Of a stretch of DNA of 64,000 bases, positions 18,000 through 26,304 are shown in pieces (position 1 is the stretch's first letter; the number at the start of each line of letters is the position of its first letter). Below the pieces are notes generated by a model that ran no database searches, was not told the origin of the DNA, and was given only the letters and a program-made list of their open reading frames with translations. The position numbers and the translations under genes are program-made. The DNA is taken from contig CP134604.1 in assembly GCA_021555105.2 (NCBI GenBank), positions 2,852,001 to 2,916,000 on the forward strand, read 5' to 3'. The DNA comes from Thalassospiraceae bacterium LMO-JJ14 (GTDB lineage Bacteria; Pseudomonadota; Alphaproteobacteria; Rhodospirillales; Casp-alpha2).

Positions 18000-19280
18000 T
18001 TATTCAGCCGCGACCTGTGCAGCCGTCATATCGCAGATCGCCGCATCGAAAGCCTGACCCAGGATATCGATCCCGCGCTTCAGTTCATCCTCGGTGATGG
18101 TCAGCGAGGCCAGGCACTTCACGACCTCGTCGTGTGCGCCGGAGGTTTCGATGACCAGCCCGCGTTTGAAGGACTCTGCGACGATACGCCCGGCCAGTTC
18201 GCCGGATTCGACGACGATGCCCTGCATCATGCCCCGGCCGCGCAGTTCAACGACGCTATCGCCGTATTTGTCCTGCAAGGCCTTGAAGCCGTCACGCAGC
18301 AGATCGCCCTTGGCCCGGACAGACGCGGCAAAGGCGTCGTCTTTCCAGAATTTCTCGATCGCCACCGTGGCGGTGACGAATGCATGGTTGTTGCCGCGGA
18401 AGGTGCCGTTGTGCTCGCCCGGTCCCCAGACATCAAGATCACGCTTGATCAACGTCACCGCGAACGGCAGGCCGAAGCCCGAAAGCGATTTCGACAGGGT
18501 CACGATATCCGGCTTGATGCCCGCCGGCTCGAAGCTGAAGAATGAGCCGGTCCGACCGCAGCCGGCCTGAATGTCATCGACGATCAGCATCACGTTATAC
18601 TTGCGGCAGACCTTTTCGAGATTTTTGAGCCAATCCGTACGGGCCGCGGTCAGGCCGCCCTCGCCCTGCACGCACTCGACGATGACGGCCGCCGGCATAT
18701 CGACACCGCTCGACGGGTCGCCAAGCACGCGGTCCAGATATTCGGTGCTGTCGGTGTCTTGGCCGAGATAGCCGTCATACGGCATGCGCGTCACGCCCGG
18801 CATGCCGACACCTGCGGCGCCGCGATGGTGCTGATTGCCGGTCGCCGCCAATGCGCCCAGCGTCACGCCGTGAAAGCCGTTGGTGAAGGATATGATGTTG
18901 CTGCGTCCGGTAATCTTGCGCGCCAGCTTCAATGCCGCTTCGACGGCGTTGGCGCCGGTCGGGCCGGTGAACTGCAGCACGTAATCCATGTCTCGCGGTT
19001 CAAGAATATATTTCTCGAACGTCGTCAGGAATTTTTCCTTGGCCCGCGTATGCATATCAAGGCCGTGCGTGATCCCGCCCGAACCGAGGTAATCGACGAG
19101 CGCGTCGCGCATGTCGGGATCGTTGTGTCCATAGTTCAGGCTGCCGGCACCGGCCAGAAAATCGATGTATTCATTCCCCTTCTCGTCGGCAAGGATCGCA
19201 CCATGCGCCTTGTCGAAGGTCACCGGAAATGAACGTGCATAGCTCTGCACCTGTGATTCGCGTCTTTCGAAAATAGACAT
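18000..19280 (-). CDS. ectB: Diaminobutyrate-2-oxoglutarate transaminase
   Basis: A 426-aa class III aminotransferase that makes L-2,4-diaminobutyrate from aspartate semialdehyde and glutamate, the first committed ectoine step. Visible features are [31 protein letters not shown], the [13 protein letters not shown] cofactor segment and the PLP lysine in [11 protein letters not shown]. The N-terminus [17 protein letters not shown] is typical of EctB. Length is normal. It sits 129 bp downstream of ectA and shares its orientation. GAGG precedes the ATG. Confidence 0.98.
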   Translation of the reverse strand: MSIFERRESQVQSYARSFPVTFDKAHGAILADEKGNEYIDFLAGAGSLNYGHNDPDMRDALVDYLGSGGITHGLDMHTRAKEKFLTTFEKYILEPRDMDYVLQFTGPTGANAVEAALKLARKITGRSNIISFTNGFHGVTLGALAATGNQHHRGAAGVGMPGVTRMPYDGYLGQDTDSTEYLDRVLGDPSSGVDMPAAVIVECVQGEGGLTAARTDWLKNLEKVCRKYNVMLIVDDIQAGCGRTGSFFSFEPAGIKPDIVTLSKSLSGFGLPFAVTLIKRDLDVWGPGEHNGTFRGNNHAFVTATVAIEKFWKDDAFAASVRAKGDLLRDGFKALQDKYGDSVVELRGRGMMQGIVVESGELAGRIVAESFKRGLVIETSGAHDEVVKCLASLTITEDELKRGIDILGQAFDAAICDMTAAQVAAE

Positions 19281-19409
19281 ACTGAAGGACCTCGTTTCTC
19301 GTCGTCAGTTAAAAGTCACCGTTTCATGGCTGTGTCGAAAACCGGCGCCGCCGATGCGACATCCGATGAAACGGGGGATTGATTGATTTGTTGTCGCCCG
19401 GTTAGGCGA

Positions 19410-19961
19410 TCAGGCGGCGCGGCTCAGCACCGGCATCAGATCGGACCGCTTGAACGGACCGATGTTCCACAGCATCTCGGTTTTTTGCTGGCCGTCGAAA
19501 TGCTCTTCACGGTCGAACAGAACATCCCTTTCGATATCCGCGCCAAGTTCGCGGGCAATCGACTTGAAAACGCCGTGCGATGCCTTGTTATCCGGCGTGA
19601 TCGTCGTCTTGATGTGGCGGATGCCCTTGATCGAAGGGCGCCGCAGAATATCGAACACCATCCGTTTGGCCAACGACAGGCCGCGTGCTTCGGGCGCCAC
19701 GGCAACCTGCCAGACGAACAGGCTGTCTTCGTGTTCAGGCATCACATAGCCCGAAACAAAGCCGGCAACGTCGCCATCCAGTTCGGCAAGCGCGCTGGTC
19801 TGGCTGAAATGCGAACATTGCAGCAGATTGCAGTAGACCGAGTTCTCGTCGAGCGGCTTGCACTGTTCAACCAGTTCATTCACCGCCACCCCGTCTTCGG
19901 GGGTCGGGCGGCGCAGAATCAGGTCGCTGTCAATACGGTCAAGGCGTTCGGAAATCGTCAT
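19410..19961 (-). CDS. ectA: L-2,4-diaminobutyrate N-gamma-acetyltransferase
   Basis: A 183-aa GNAT-fold acetyltransferase, the first gene of the ectoine operon. It acetylates diaminobutyrate with acetyl-CoA. The CoA-binding motif lies in WQVAVAPEARGLSLAKRM, and the family-specific segments LDENSVYCNLLQCSHF and TTITPDNKASHGVF are intact. AGGAA precedes the ATG at 19961. The AT-rich 287-bp region to the divergent ectR gene probably contains the osmotically regulated promoter. Confidence 0.98.
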   Translation of the reverse strand: MTISERLDRIDSDLILRRPTPEDGVAVNELVEQCKPLDENSVYCNLLQCSHFSQTSALAELDGDVAGFVSGYVMPEHEDSLFVWQVAVAPEARGLSLAKRMVFDILRRPSIKGIRHIKTTITPDNKASHGVFKSIARELGADIERDVLFDREEHFDGQQKTEMLWNIGPFKRSDLMPVLSRAA

Positions 19962-20058
19962 GGTTCTTGCTGTTCCTCTTATTTATATCAATTACCGATA
20001 TAATTTTCTTGCGCATGACATAGCTTTTCATACGAGGGGCGTCAACAGGTGCGCCATA

Positions 20059-20134
20059 AATTCATGAATTAATTTAAATATTTCAATTTTCCGCAACATT
20101 CTGAGAGAATGCGCTATCAGAGAGTACTATAATT
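20059..20134. promoter_or_regulatory. Candidate EctR operator/promoter region
   Basis: In the 287-bp ectA-ectR gap, AATTCATGAATT at 20059-20070 is a perfect 12-bp palindrome. It is followed by the palindrome ATTTAAAT (20072-20079). AGTACTATAATT at 20123-20134 contains a -10-like TATAAT and resembles the AGTGTACTATATA part of the EctR1 site I recall from Methylomicrobium. Whether any of these binds EctR is inference. Confidence 0.4.
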
Positions 20135-20248
20135 ACATTGTATTTTGATGGTTTTAGGCTTATCTCCCATTTCATGCAGGAAGACATGTCATTTCTGGGG
20201 TATGTTTCGCTGTCTGGCCCTGATTCGGGCCTTCGGGGAGCGGGAAAC

Positions 20249-20728
20249 ATGGATCAACTGAACGAAGCGCTGGTCTCGATCAGACAGATTCTCCGCGCCA
20301 CGGAACTGCACGGCAAGGCGCTGCGCGTGGCCACCGGGCTCAAAACATCGCAACTACTGGTGTTGCAGGCGCTGGAAGACACGCCGGAAATGACCGTCGG
20401 CAAAATTACCGCCCAGGTACACATGGCCCAGGCCACGGTGACCATGATCGTCGTCAGACTTGAAGAGCTGGGCCTTGTCGTCCGCAGCCGCGGCACGACG
20501 GACAAGCGCAAGGTCTTCGTCAGCCTGACCAAAGCCGGCCATGAAATTCTGGAGCAGGCACCGGAAGCGCTGCACCAGCGGTTCGCGGAACAGTTCGTCC
20601 CCCTGAAGGAATGGGAAAAGACCATGCTCGTCGCATCCCTGCAACGGGTCGCATCCATGCTGGATGCATCCGACATAGACGCCGCACCAATCTTGCAGTT
20701 TGGATCAACCGATCAATCGGAAAGCTGA
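20249..20728 (+). CDS. ectR: MarR-family regulator of ectoine genes
   Basis: A 159-aa MarR-type winged-helix regulator. The DNA-binding core is MTVGKITAQVHMAQATVTMIV with the wing RSRGTTDKRKVFVSLT. Its divergent position beside ectABC-ask is the standard arrangement for EctR, a repressor of the ectoine operon at low salinity. The ATG at 20249 follows GGGGAGCGGGAAAC; the open frame extends to 20138 but that extension looks non-coding and would include the promoter region. Effector, if any, is unknown. Confidence 0.9.
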   Translation: MDQLNEALVSIRQILRATELHGKALRVATGLKTSQLLVLQALEDTPEMTVGKITAQVHMAQATVTMIVVRLEELGLVVRSRGTTDKRKVFVSLTKAGHEILEQAPEALHQRFAEQFVPLKEWEKTMLVASLQRVASMLDASDIDAAPILQFGSTDQSES

Positions 20729-20916
20729 AACAAGCTCCGTCATTGACAAATAAGGGGCCTGCCAGTAAACCCGCGCATGGTTTGGAGCACCTGCCGCTCG
20801 CGGGCACTGCCTTGGTGAAGCTCCGGTTTTGTTCTGTCCTACTGATCTTTGCAGTCAGCGGATCGATGGAAATGCGAGCCCCGTCAAGTATCCGGCACTG
20901 ACTAGGGGATTGAGCA

Positions 20917-21354
20917 ATGGACAAATCGAACCTATTACCACCTATTGAAGATATCAAAAGCCAGGCGAAAGCCCTGCGCCGAGCACTCAATGACGATGGC
21001 TCAGACATCAGTCATAGCCGTTCACTTGAGCTTGTCGCAAAGACTTATGGGTATCGAGATTGGAACACCCTGTACGCAACAGCCGGCAATCGTCGTGATC
21101 TGAAATTACGGCCCGGGCAGCGCGTATCCGGCGAATACCTCGGTCAACGATTTGCCGCCGAGATCATTGGTATTGTCCGCCATTCCGAAGACCGGCAGCG
21201 GATAACGCTCCAATTCGATCGCCCTGTTGACGTCATTACCTTCGAAGGTATGTCCAACTACAGATCGCGTGTTTCGTGCGTCATTAACAACGACGGTGTG
21301 ACGGCAGAAAAAACGTCGAACGGCCGCCATCACCTACGTCTTGAGCGGCCGTGA
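20917..21354 (+). CDS. Hypothetical protein with SHSxxLELVAxxxGxRDWNTL domain
   Basis: A 145-aa protein whose N-terminal half holds the motif AKALRRALNDDG, then ISHSRSLELVAKTYGYRDWNTL. That motif is often found in proteins labelled 'glyoxalase superfamily' and in plasmid-associated small proteins. The C-terminal half is beta-rich and basic, with no metal-ligand pattern that I can identify. The predicted soluble protein starts 12 nt after a GGGGA sequence. It stands alone between ectR and the convergent CoA-ligase alpha gene. Function is unknown. Confidence 0.7.
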   Translation: MDKSNLLPPIEDIKSQAKALRRALNDDGSDISHSRSLELVAKTYGYRDWNTLYATAGNRRDLKLRPGQRVSGEYLGQRFAAEIIGIVRHSEDRQRITLQFDRPVDVITFEGMSNYRSRVSCVINNDGVTAEKTSNGRHHLRLERP

Positions 21355-21376
21355 TCTTGACGGAGAAGACATCGCC

Positions 21377-22249
21377 TTAAGAAAACGCCTCTTTCAAAGC
21401 GTCACCGACATGCACGGGCGTCGACAGCACGTTGACGCCGGCCGCTTCGAGCGCGGTTTTCTTCGACGCATACGTTCCCTTGTCACCCATGACGATGGCG
21501 CCCGCATGGCCCATTTTCTTGCCCGGCGGGGCGGCGCCCCCGGCAATAAAGGCAATGACCGGCTTCGACATCGCCTTTGCATATTCGGCTGCGTCTTCTT
21601 CCATCGCGCCGCCGATCTCGCCGACCATGACGACGGCTTCGGTACCGGGGAAATTATCGAGCGCTTCCAGGGCATTACGGGTCGTCGTGCCGATCACCGG
21701 GTCGCCGCCTATACCAACGAACGCCGTCTGGCCATAACCCGCCGAGACGATGTTCTGGCACATCAGCGTGCCGAGCGAGCCTGAGCGCGACAGTACGCCG
21801 ACCGTCCCCTTCTTGAAGATGCGCTGATTGAACGCCGGCATGAAGCCCATGAAGGTTTCGTCGACCGTGACGCCACCCGCGGTGTTGGGACCGACGATCT
21901 GCGTGCCGGCTTCTTTTGCCGCCGCCATGACGTACATGACGTCGTGCACCGGCACGTGTTCGGTCAGGCACAGGATCATTTTCGCACCGGCCTCGATGGC
22001 GTCGAGCGCTGCGGCTTTGACGCCCAGCGGCGGAATGAACAGCAACGAAGCATCGAAGCCCGTATCGTTCTGGGCATCGACGGCGGACGCGTGCACCGGC
22101 ACGCCACAGTGTTCGGTCCCTGCCTTTTTCGGGTTCACGCCGCCGACCACGGTGGCGCCGTATTCCTGCATCCGTTCGGTCCAGAAGGTGCCCTGCTTGC
22201 CGGTGATGCCCTGCACCAGAATGCGCGTTTCCTTGCGTGGGATAATCAT
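21377..22249 (-). CDS. ADP-forming acyl-CoA ligase alpha subunit (SucD/SauD-like)
   Basis: A 290-aa alpha subunit of the succinyl-CoA synthetase superfamily. It carries the N-terminal CoA-binding Rossmann domain (VQGITGKQGTFW) and the phosphorylated active-site His in GKKMGHAGAIV. It follows the beta subunit with overlapping signals; the ATG at 22249 has GGGAG 8 nt upstream, while GTG at 22258 is less likely. The operon begins with an acylating aldehyde dehydrogenase rather than TCA-cycle genes such as sucAB. That points to a dedicated acid, perhaps sulfoacetate, instead of succinate. Malate-CoA ligase (mtkB) is another option, but no serine-cycle partners are adjacent. Confidence 0.85.
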   Translation of the reverse strand: MIIPRKETRILVQGITGKQGTFWTERMQEYGATVVGGVNPKKAGTEHCGVPVHASAVDAQNDTGFDASLLFIPPLGVKAAALDAIEAGAKMILCLTEHVPVHDVMYVMAAAKEAGTQIVGPNTAGGVTVDETFMGFMPAFNQRIFKKGTVGVLSRSGSLGTLMCQNIVSAGYGQTAFVGIGGDPVIGTTTRNALEALDNFPGTEAVVMVGEIGGAMEEDAAEYAKAMSKPVIAFIAGGAAPPGKKMGHAGAIVMGDKGTYASKKTALEAAGVNVLSTPVHVGDALKEAFS

Positions 22250-22250
22250 G

Positions 22251-23384
22251 TCATGCACTCCCTTTCGCGGCGTCCACGGCGGCCTTGCAGGCCTCGCTCA
22301 TGTTGGGCAGCGGATCCATGCCGAGCTTTTCCTTCAGCATCCGGATCGCTTCCTCGTCGCCGGTTCCGGCGATGGAAAAGAACACCGGGATATCGGGTTT
22401 CAGCTCTTCCCAGGCGCCCAGCAGCCCTTCCATCATCACGTCGCAACGCGCGAAGGCGCCGCAGAAATTGACGACCAGACTTTTGATGCCGGGCTTGGCC
22501 AGCACCATTTCCAGGGCGAATTTCGCTTTCGTATAGGCCTCGCCGCCGATCTCGCAGAAGTTGGCGGGCGCGCCGCCGTGGTGGCGGACAACATCCATCG
22601 TCGTCATTGTCAGACCGGCGCCGTTGGCCAGTACACAGACGTCGCCGTCGAGTTCGATGTATTTGATCCCGGCAGCCTCACCGCGCGCTTCAAGTTCCGT
22701 CAGCTTTTCCGGCGCACCTTTGGTGGCCAGGTCCTCCTGACGTTTGATGGCGCTGTCATCGAGCGTGAACTTGCAGTCCAGCGCCACGACCGAACCGTCG
22801 CCGGTGACGATCAGCGGATTGATTTCCAGCAGCTCCGCATCGTTGACCATGTAGGCGTCGTAGAGTTTCACCAGCGTGTCCGCGACGCCCGCTTCGGCGC
22901 CCGACAGATCGAGACCGGCGATCAGCGCCGCCGCGTCATCGAGGCTGAAGCCTTTGCGGATGTCGACAGCGTGGGATTTCAGTTTCTCCGGCGTATCGGC
23001 GGCGATCTCCTCGATATCCATGCCGCCCTCGGTCGAGAACATGACCATCGGTCCCTTGGACACCGGATCGTTCAGCACCGCGGCATAGAACTCTCGGCGG
23101 ATATCGGATTTTTCCTCGACCAGCACCTTTTCGACGGTGTGTGTGCCGATGGTCATGCCGAGGATCGCCTTGGCGTGCGCCCTGGCTTCATCCGGGCTGT
23201 CGGCGAGTTTGATGCCGCCCGCCTTGCCGCGCTTGCCGGTCGGCACCTGCGCCTTGACGACGCAGCCGCCCAGCCGCTCGGCCGCTTCCGCCGCCGCATC
23301 CGGATGATATACCAGCATGCTTTCCGGTACCTTGATGCCGCTTTGCGCCAAAAGCGGCTTCGCCGCATATTCCTCGAAGTTCAT
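22251..23384 (-). CDS. ADP-forming acyl-CoA ligase beta subunit (SucC/SauC-like)
   Basis: A 377-aa ATP-grasp beta subunit partnered with the gene just downstream. It shows the N-terminal MNFEEYAAKPLLAQSGI, the VVKAQVPTGKRGKAGGI nucleotide-binding loop, the metal-site segment NDAELLEINPLIVT, and a C-terminal CoA-ligase domain (NFCGAFARCDVMMEGLL). Sequence details differ from housekeeping SucC, for example GGHAPANFC-type positions that read GGAPANFCEIGG, which is also used in malate- and other acyl-CoA ligases. A family C repeat separates it from the upstream dehydrogenase gene by 140 bp. Confidence 0.85.
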   Translation of the reverse strand: MNFEEYAAKPLLAQSGIKVPESMLVYHPDAAAEAAERLGGCVVKAQVPTGKRGKAGGIKLADSPDEARAHAKAILGMTIGTHTVEKVLVEEKSDIRREFYAAVLNDPVSKGPMVMFSTEGGMDIEEIAADTPEKLKSHAVDIRKGFSLDDAAALIAGLDLSGAEAGVADTLVKLYDAYMVNDAELLEINPLIVTGDGSVVALDCKFTLDDSAIKRQEDLATKGAPEKLTELEARGEAAGIKYIELDGDVCVLANGAGLTMTTMDVVRHHGGAPANFCEIGGEAYTKAKFALEMVLAKPGIKSLVVNFCGAFARCDVMMEGLLGAWEELKPDIPVFFSIAGTGDEEAIRMLKEKLGMDPLPNMSEACKAAVDAAKGSA

Positions 23385-23423
23385 TTGGATATTTCCCTTG
23401 GTCTTCGTTTGTTATGGCTTCAC

Positions 23424-23516
23424 GTCATTCCGGCGAAGGCCGGAATCCAGAGAGGGAGTGACACCCATGAGACAGCAGGCCCGCCGTTCTGGACCCCGGC
23501 CTGCGCCGGGGTGACG
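23424..23516. repeat. Palindromic intergenic repeat, family C
   Basis: GTCATTCCGGCGAAGGCCGG at 23424 begins one arm. The other arm ends GGCCTGCGCCGGGGTGACG near 23516. The arms are inverted with respect to each other around a roughly 40-bp spacer. It lies between the dehydrogenase and CoA-ligase genes, so it would be transcribed in their mRNA. The type is common in alphaproteobacterial intergenic regions. Confidence 0.65.
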
Positions 23517-23524
23517 CAAAAGTG

Positions 23525-24955
23525 TTATCGCCCGAATTTTTCCCAATAGCCGCCGAACAGCTCTTCTTCGGAAGGCTTGTCCTCGGGAATGGTTTTGACG
23601 AGATGCGTGATGTTGATGAAGTGCGTGTAGTTCAGGTTGTCGGAAATCGAGTTCCCGGCCCACGTCCCGCCGCCCATGGAAAGCGTGAAGTTGAGGCCGT
23701 TGTTGAAGCCGCCGCCGTTTCCGAACGTGTGCGCCTGATTGACCAGCACGCGGACCACGTCGATTTCCTCGGCCAGGCGTGTCGCATGCTCTGGCACGTT
23801 GGTGTGGATACCGACCGAATGGCCCTTGCCGCAGACATCGAGGATCGTATTCAACTGGCGGATGACGTCGTCCATGTCCTTGGCGCGGTAAACGGTCAGC
23901 ACCAGCGAGAGTTTCTCGTCGATAAACGGGCTGTCGGCATCGGCCGAGCCTTCCTCGACCATGAAGAACTTGTTGCCCTTGGCCTGCTCGCCCAAGCCGA
24001 AGACATCGGCCAGCACGTCGGCATCCTTGGCGATGACGTGGCGGTTCAGATGCCCGTCGACCCAAAGGTTTTCCTCGACCTTGTCCTTTTCCTCGGCCGA
24101 GCAGAGATAGCCCCCGGCGCGCTTGAGCGCATCCATCGCCTTGTCATAGACGCTGTCGAGAATGATCAGAGAGTTTTCCGACGAGCACGAGGTTGAGTTG
24201 TCGAAGATCTTCGACATGGTGATCTTTTCCGCCGCATCGTCGAAATCCGCCGTCTCGTCGATGATCACCGGGACGTTCCCGGCGCCGACGCCAATGGCCG
24301 GCGTGCCCGATGAATAGGCGCGTTTCACGTTGTTCTGCGAGCCGGTGACGATGACCAGATCGGACTGGTTCATGAGCTGCTGCGTCAGTTCCTTGTTCAC
24401 GGGCGCCGGCAGGACCTGCACCAGATCGGCGGGAAGGCCGATTTTTTCAAGTTCGGCGCGCATGTAGCTGACGGTTTTCGTCGTCGTGCCGAGACCGGCC
24501 GGCGACGGCGCAATGATCACCGCGTTGCGGCCCTTGATGGCAAACATTGCCTTGTTGACCGGGGTCGCGGCCGGGTTGGTCGACGGCGTCACGGCAGCGA
24601 CGACACCGACCGGCTTGGCGTATTTGACGAGGCCCTTTTCGGGAATTTCCTCGATGATGCCGACCGATTTGACGCGGCTGAGATCGCGCAGGCAACCGAA
24701 GGTCTTGCGCGTGTTCTTGATGACCTTGCTTTCGACGTTGCCGAGGCCCGTATCCTCAACCGCCAGCTCGGCAAGCTCGCGCGCCCGGCCCGGCTCGTAA
24801 ATCGACCACGCCAGCGCCGTCACCGCTTCATCGACGCGGGCCTGGTCGGCATTGGCGAACTGCGCCATCGCGGCGCGGGCCTTGGCGACCAATCCACGGA
24901 TGATTTCTTTTTCAGGTCCTTGTTCAGATGCTTTTGCAGCAGCTTGGGTGCTCAT
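23525..24955 (-). CDS. sauS: Acylating aldehyde dehydrogenase, sulfoacetaldehyde dehydrogenase-like
   Basis: A 476-aa CoA-acylating aldehyde dehydrogenase. Such enzymes convert an aldehyde, CoA and NAD(P)+ to acyl-CoA. The catalytic Cys lies in FDNSTSCSSENSLI, the cofactor region in TPSTNPAATPVNKA, and the C-terminal AHTFGNGGGFNNGL segment is typical of the EutE/SauS/AdhE group. I favour sulfoacetaldehyde dehydrogenase (acylating) by recollection of family sequence and because xsc, the other sulfoacetaldehyde enzyme, is in the same window. The ATG at 24955 has AGAGGAAA upstream. It leads a unit with the ADP-forming CoA ligase. Other C2-C3 aldehydes cannot be excluded. Confidence 0.75.
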   Translation of the reverse strand: MSTQAAAKASEQGPEKEIIRGLVAKARAAMAQFANADQARVDEAVTALAWSIYEPGRARELAELAVEDTGLGNVESKVIKNTRKTFGCLRDLSRVKSVGIIEEIPEKGLVKYAKPVGVVAAVTPSTNPAATPVNKAMFAIKGRNAVIIAPSPAGLGTTTKTVSYMRAELEKIGLPADLVQVLPAPVNKELTQQLMNQSDLVIVTGSQNNVKRAYSSGTPAIGVGAGNVPVIIDETADFDDAAEKITMSKIFDNSTSCSSENSLIILDSVYDKAMDALKRAGGYLCSAEEKDKVEENLWVDGHLNRHVIAKDADVLADVFGLGEQAKGNKFFMVEEGSADADSPFIDEKLSLVLTVYRAKDMDDVIRQLNTILDVCGKGHSVGIHTNVPEHATRLAEEIDVVRVLVNQAHTFGNGGGFNNGLNFTLSMGGGTWAGNSISDNLNYTHFINITHLVKTIPEDKPSEEELFGGYWEKFGR

Positions 24956-25031
24956 GACGTTTCCTCTGGGCAGATTTTCTCGGGAACCGGATTGAGTATA
25001 AAGCATACGCAAATCGAATCATAAATCAACA

Positions 25032-25051
25032 ATTAATGAGATTAATCGTCC
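25032..25051 (-). promoter_or_regulatory. Motif upstream of sauS shared with xsc
   Basis: ATTAATGAGA, six other bases, then GTCC on the plus strand, 77 bp upstream of the sauS start. The same arrangement, in the same orientation, is at 48284-48303, 80 bp upstream of xsc. It could be a common operator; no regulator gene lies beside either copy. Confidence 0.4.
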
Positions 25052-25075
25052 CATAAAATGAGATCAAAGCATATT

Positions 25076-25492
25076 CTAGTCGTGACTGCAGGCACCGCAA
25101 TGTCCATGCAATTCGACGACGGCGCGCTCGGTCACGAAGCCGTTGCCTCCCGCCAGTGCGCCCAGGGTTTTCACGGCTTTCGGGACCGGAATTTCCGAAA
25201 CCGCGCCGCAGTCGTCACAAATCGCAAACGCGACGGCGGCGTTATGGCGGTGTTCGTGCCCACCGCTGTCATGTTCATGTGCACACGCGACAAAGGCGTT
25301 CATGCTTTCAATACGATGTACGAGCGACAGTTCCATCAGGCTTTCGAGGGCGCGGTAGACCTGCGCCGGGGCGCGGATGCCCTGTGCGCGGACATCGTCG
25401 AGGATTTCGTACGCCGTCATCGCCCTACCCGCCTTTTCAAGGCGACCGAGCACGGCCTTCTGGTTCTTCGTCAGGCGGTCCGCATCGGTCAT
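25076..25492 (-). CDS. zur: Zinc uptake regulator, Fur family
   Basis: A 138-aa Fur-family repressor. The N-terminal winged helix includes LTKNQKAVLGRLEKAGRAMTA region residues and the recognition-helix segment RAPAQVYRALESL. The metal-binding C-terminal half has CAHEH, a His-rich stretch, and the structural-zinc cysteine pairs ICDDCG and HCGAC. Placement directly after znuB (ATGA overlap at 25489-25492) and the operator-like palindrome before znuA/znuC identify it as Zur rather than Fur or PerR. It would repress znu genes when zinc is plentiful. Confidence 0.93.
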   Translation of the reverse strand: MTDADRLTKNQKAVLGRLEKAGRAMTAYEILDDVRAQGIRAPAQVYRALESLMELSLVHRIESMNAFVACAHEHDSGGHEHRHNAAVAFAICDDCGAVSEIPVPKAVKTLGALAGGNGFVTERAVVELHGHCGACSHD

Positions 25493-26304
25493 CGCCGCCC
25501 CCCGTCACCTAAGGCCACCCGGCGAAACCGGCGGGGCAGCAAACTGACCAGAAAAATAACGGCCGCCGCAACGACGATGCTGGGTCCCGATGGCGTATCC
25601 CATGCCAGCGAGCCGCCAAGACCGGCAAAAACAGCGCCACTCCCCGCGAGCGCGGCAAGGACGGCCATGATCTCTGGCCCGGACGCATACCGCCTGGCCG
25701 TTGCCGCGGGAATGATCAGCAAGGACGTAATCAGCAAGATTCCCACCACCTTCATGGCGATGGCGATCACCGCAGCCATCAAAAGCATGAAGACGACCCG
25801 CGCACGTTCCGGGTGCAGGCCTTCGGCTGCCGCCAGTTCGCTACTGATGGTGCCGGCCAGCAAAGGCCGCCAGATTATGGCGAGAACGCCCAGGACAACG
25901 GCACCGCCGCCGTAAATCATCACGATATCGGTCCACGACACGGCAAGGATATCGCCGAACAGAAACGCCATCAGATCGATCCTGAGCCAGGTCATCATGG
26001 CAACGATGACGATCCCCAGCGCCAGCGTCGAATGCGAAAGAATCCCCAGCAGCGCATCGCTGGACAGGGTTGCGCGCCGCTGCAGGGCGATCAGCGCCAA
26101 GGCACCGAGGGCGGCGACGGCAAACACGGCCCCCGTGATTGAGACATCGAAAAGCACGGCCAGTGCGACGCCGAGCAGCGCCGAATGTGCCATGGTATCG
26201 CCGAAATACGCCATCCTCCGCCAGATGATGAAACAGCCGAGCGGCCCCGCGACCAGCGCAACGCCGATCCCGGCCAACAGGGCGCGGAGCAGAAAATCAT
26301 CCAT
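25489..26304 (-). CDS. znuB: Zinc ABC transporter permease
   Basis: A 271-aa ABC-3 family permease with about eight membrane helices. Recognisable are RRMAYFGDTMAHSALLG near the N-terminus and the LLITSLLIIPAATARR coupling-region segment. The ATG at 26304 lies within the last 8 bp of znuC, and the frame upstream of it (to 26499) is an antisense-like His/Arg-rich shadow. It forms the membrane channel for ZnuA-delivered zinc. Confidence 0.95.
   Translation of the reverse strand: MDDFLLRALLAGIGVALVAGPLGCFIIWRRMAYFGDTMAHSALLGVALAVLFDVSITGAVFAVAALGALALIALQRRATLSSDALLGILSHSTLALGIVIVAMMTWLRIDLMAFLFGDILAVSWTDIVMIYGGGAVVLGVLAIIWRPLLAGTISSELAAAEGLHPERARVVFMLLMAAVIAIAMKVVGILLITSLLIIPAATARRYASGPEIMAVLAALAGSGAVFAGLGGSLAWDTPSGPSIVVAAAVIFLVSLLPRRFRRVALGDGGRR

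Noticed and set aside
21828-23549. A 573-codon plus-strand frame opposite the CoA-ligase genes
   Set aside because: Runs through two well-recognised ligase genes and an intergenic repeat; no family resemblance.
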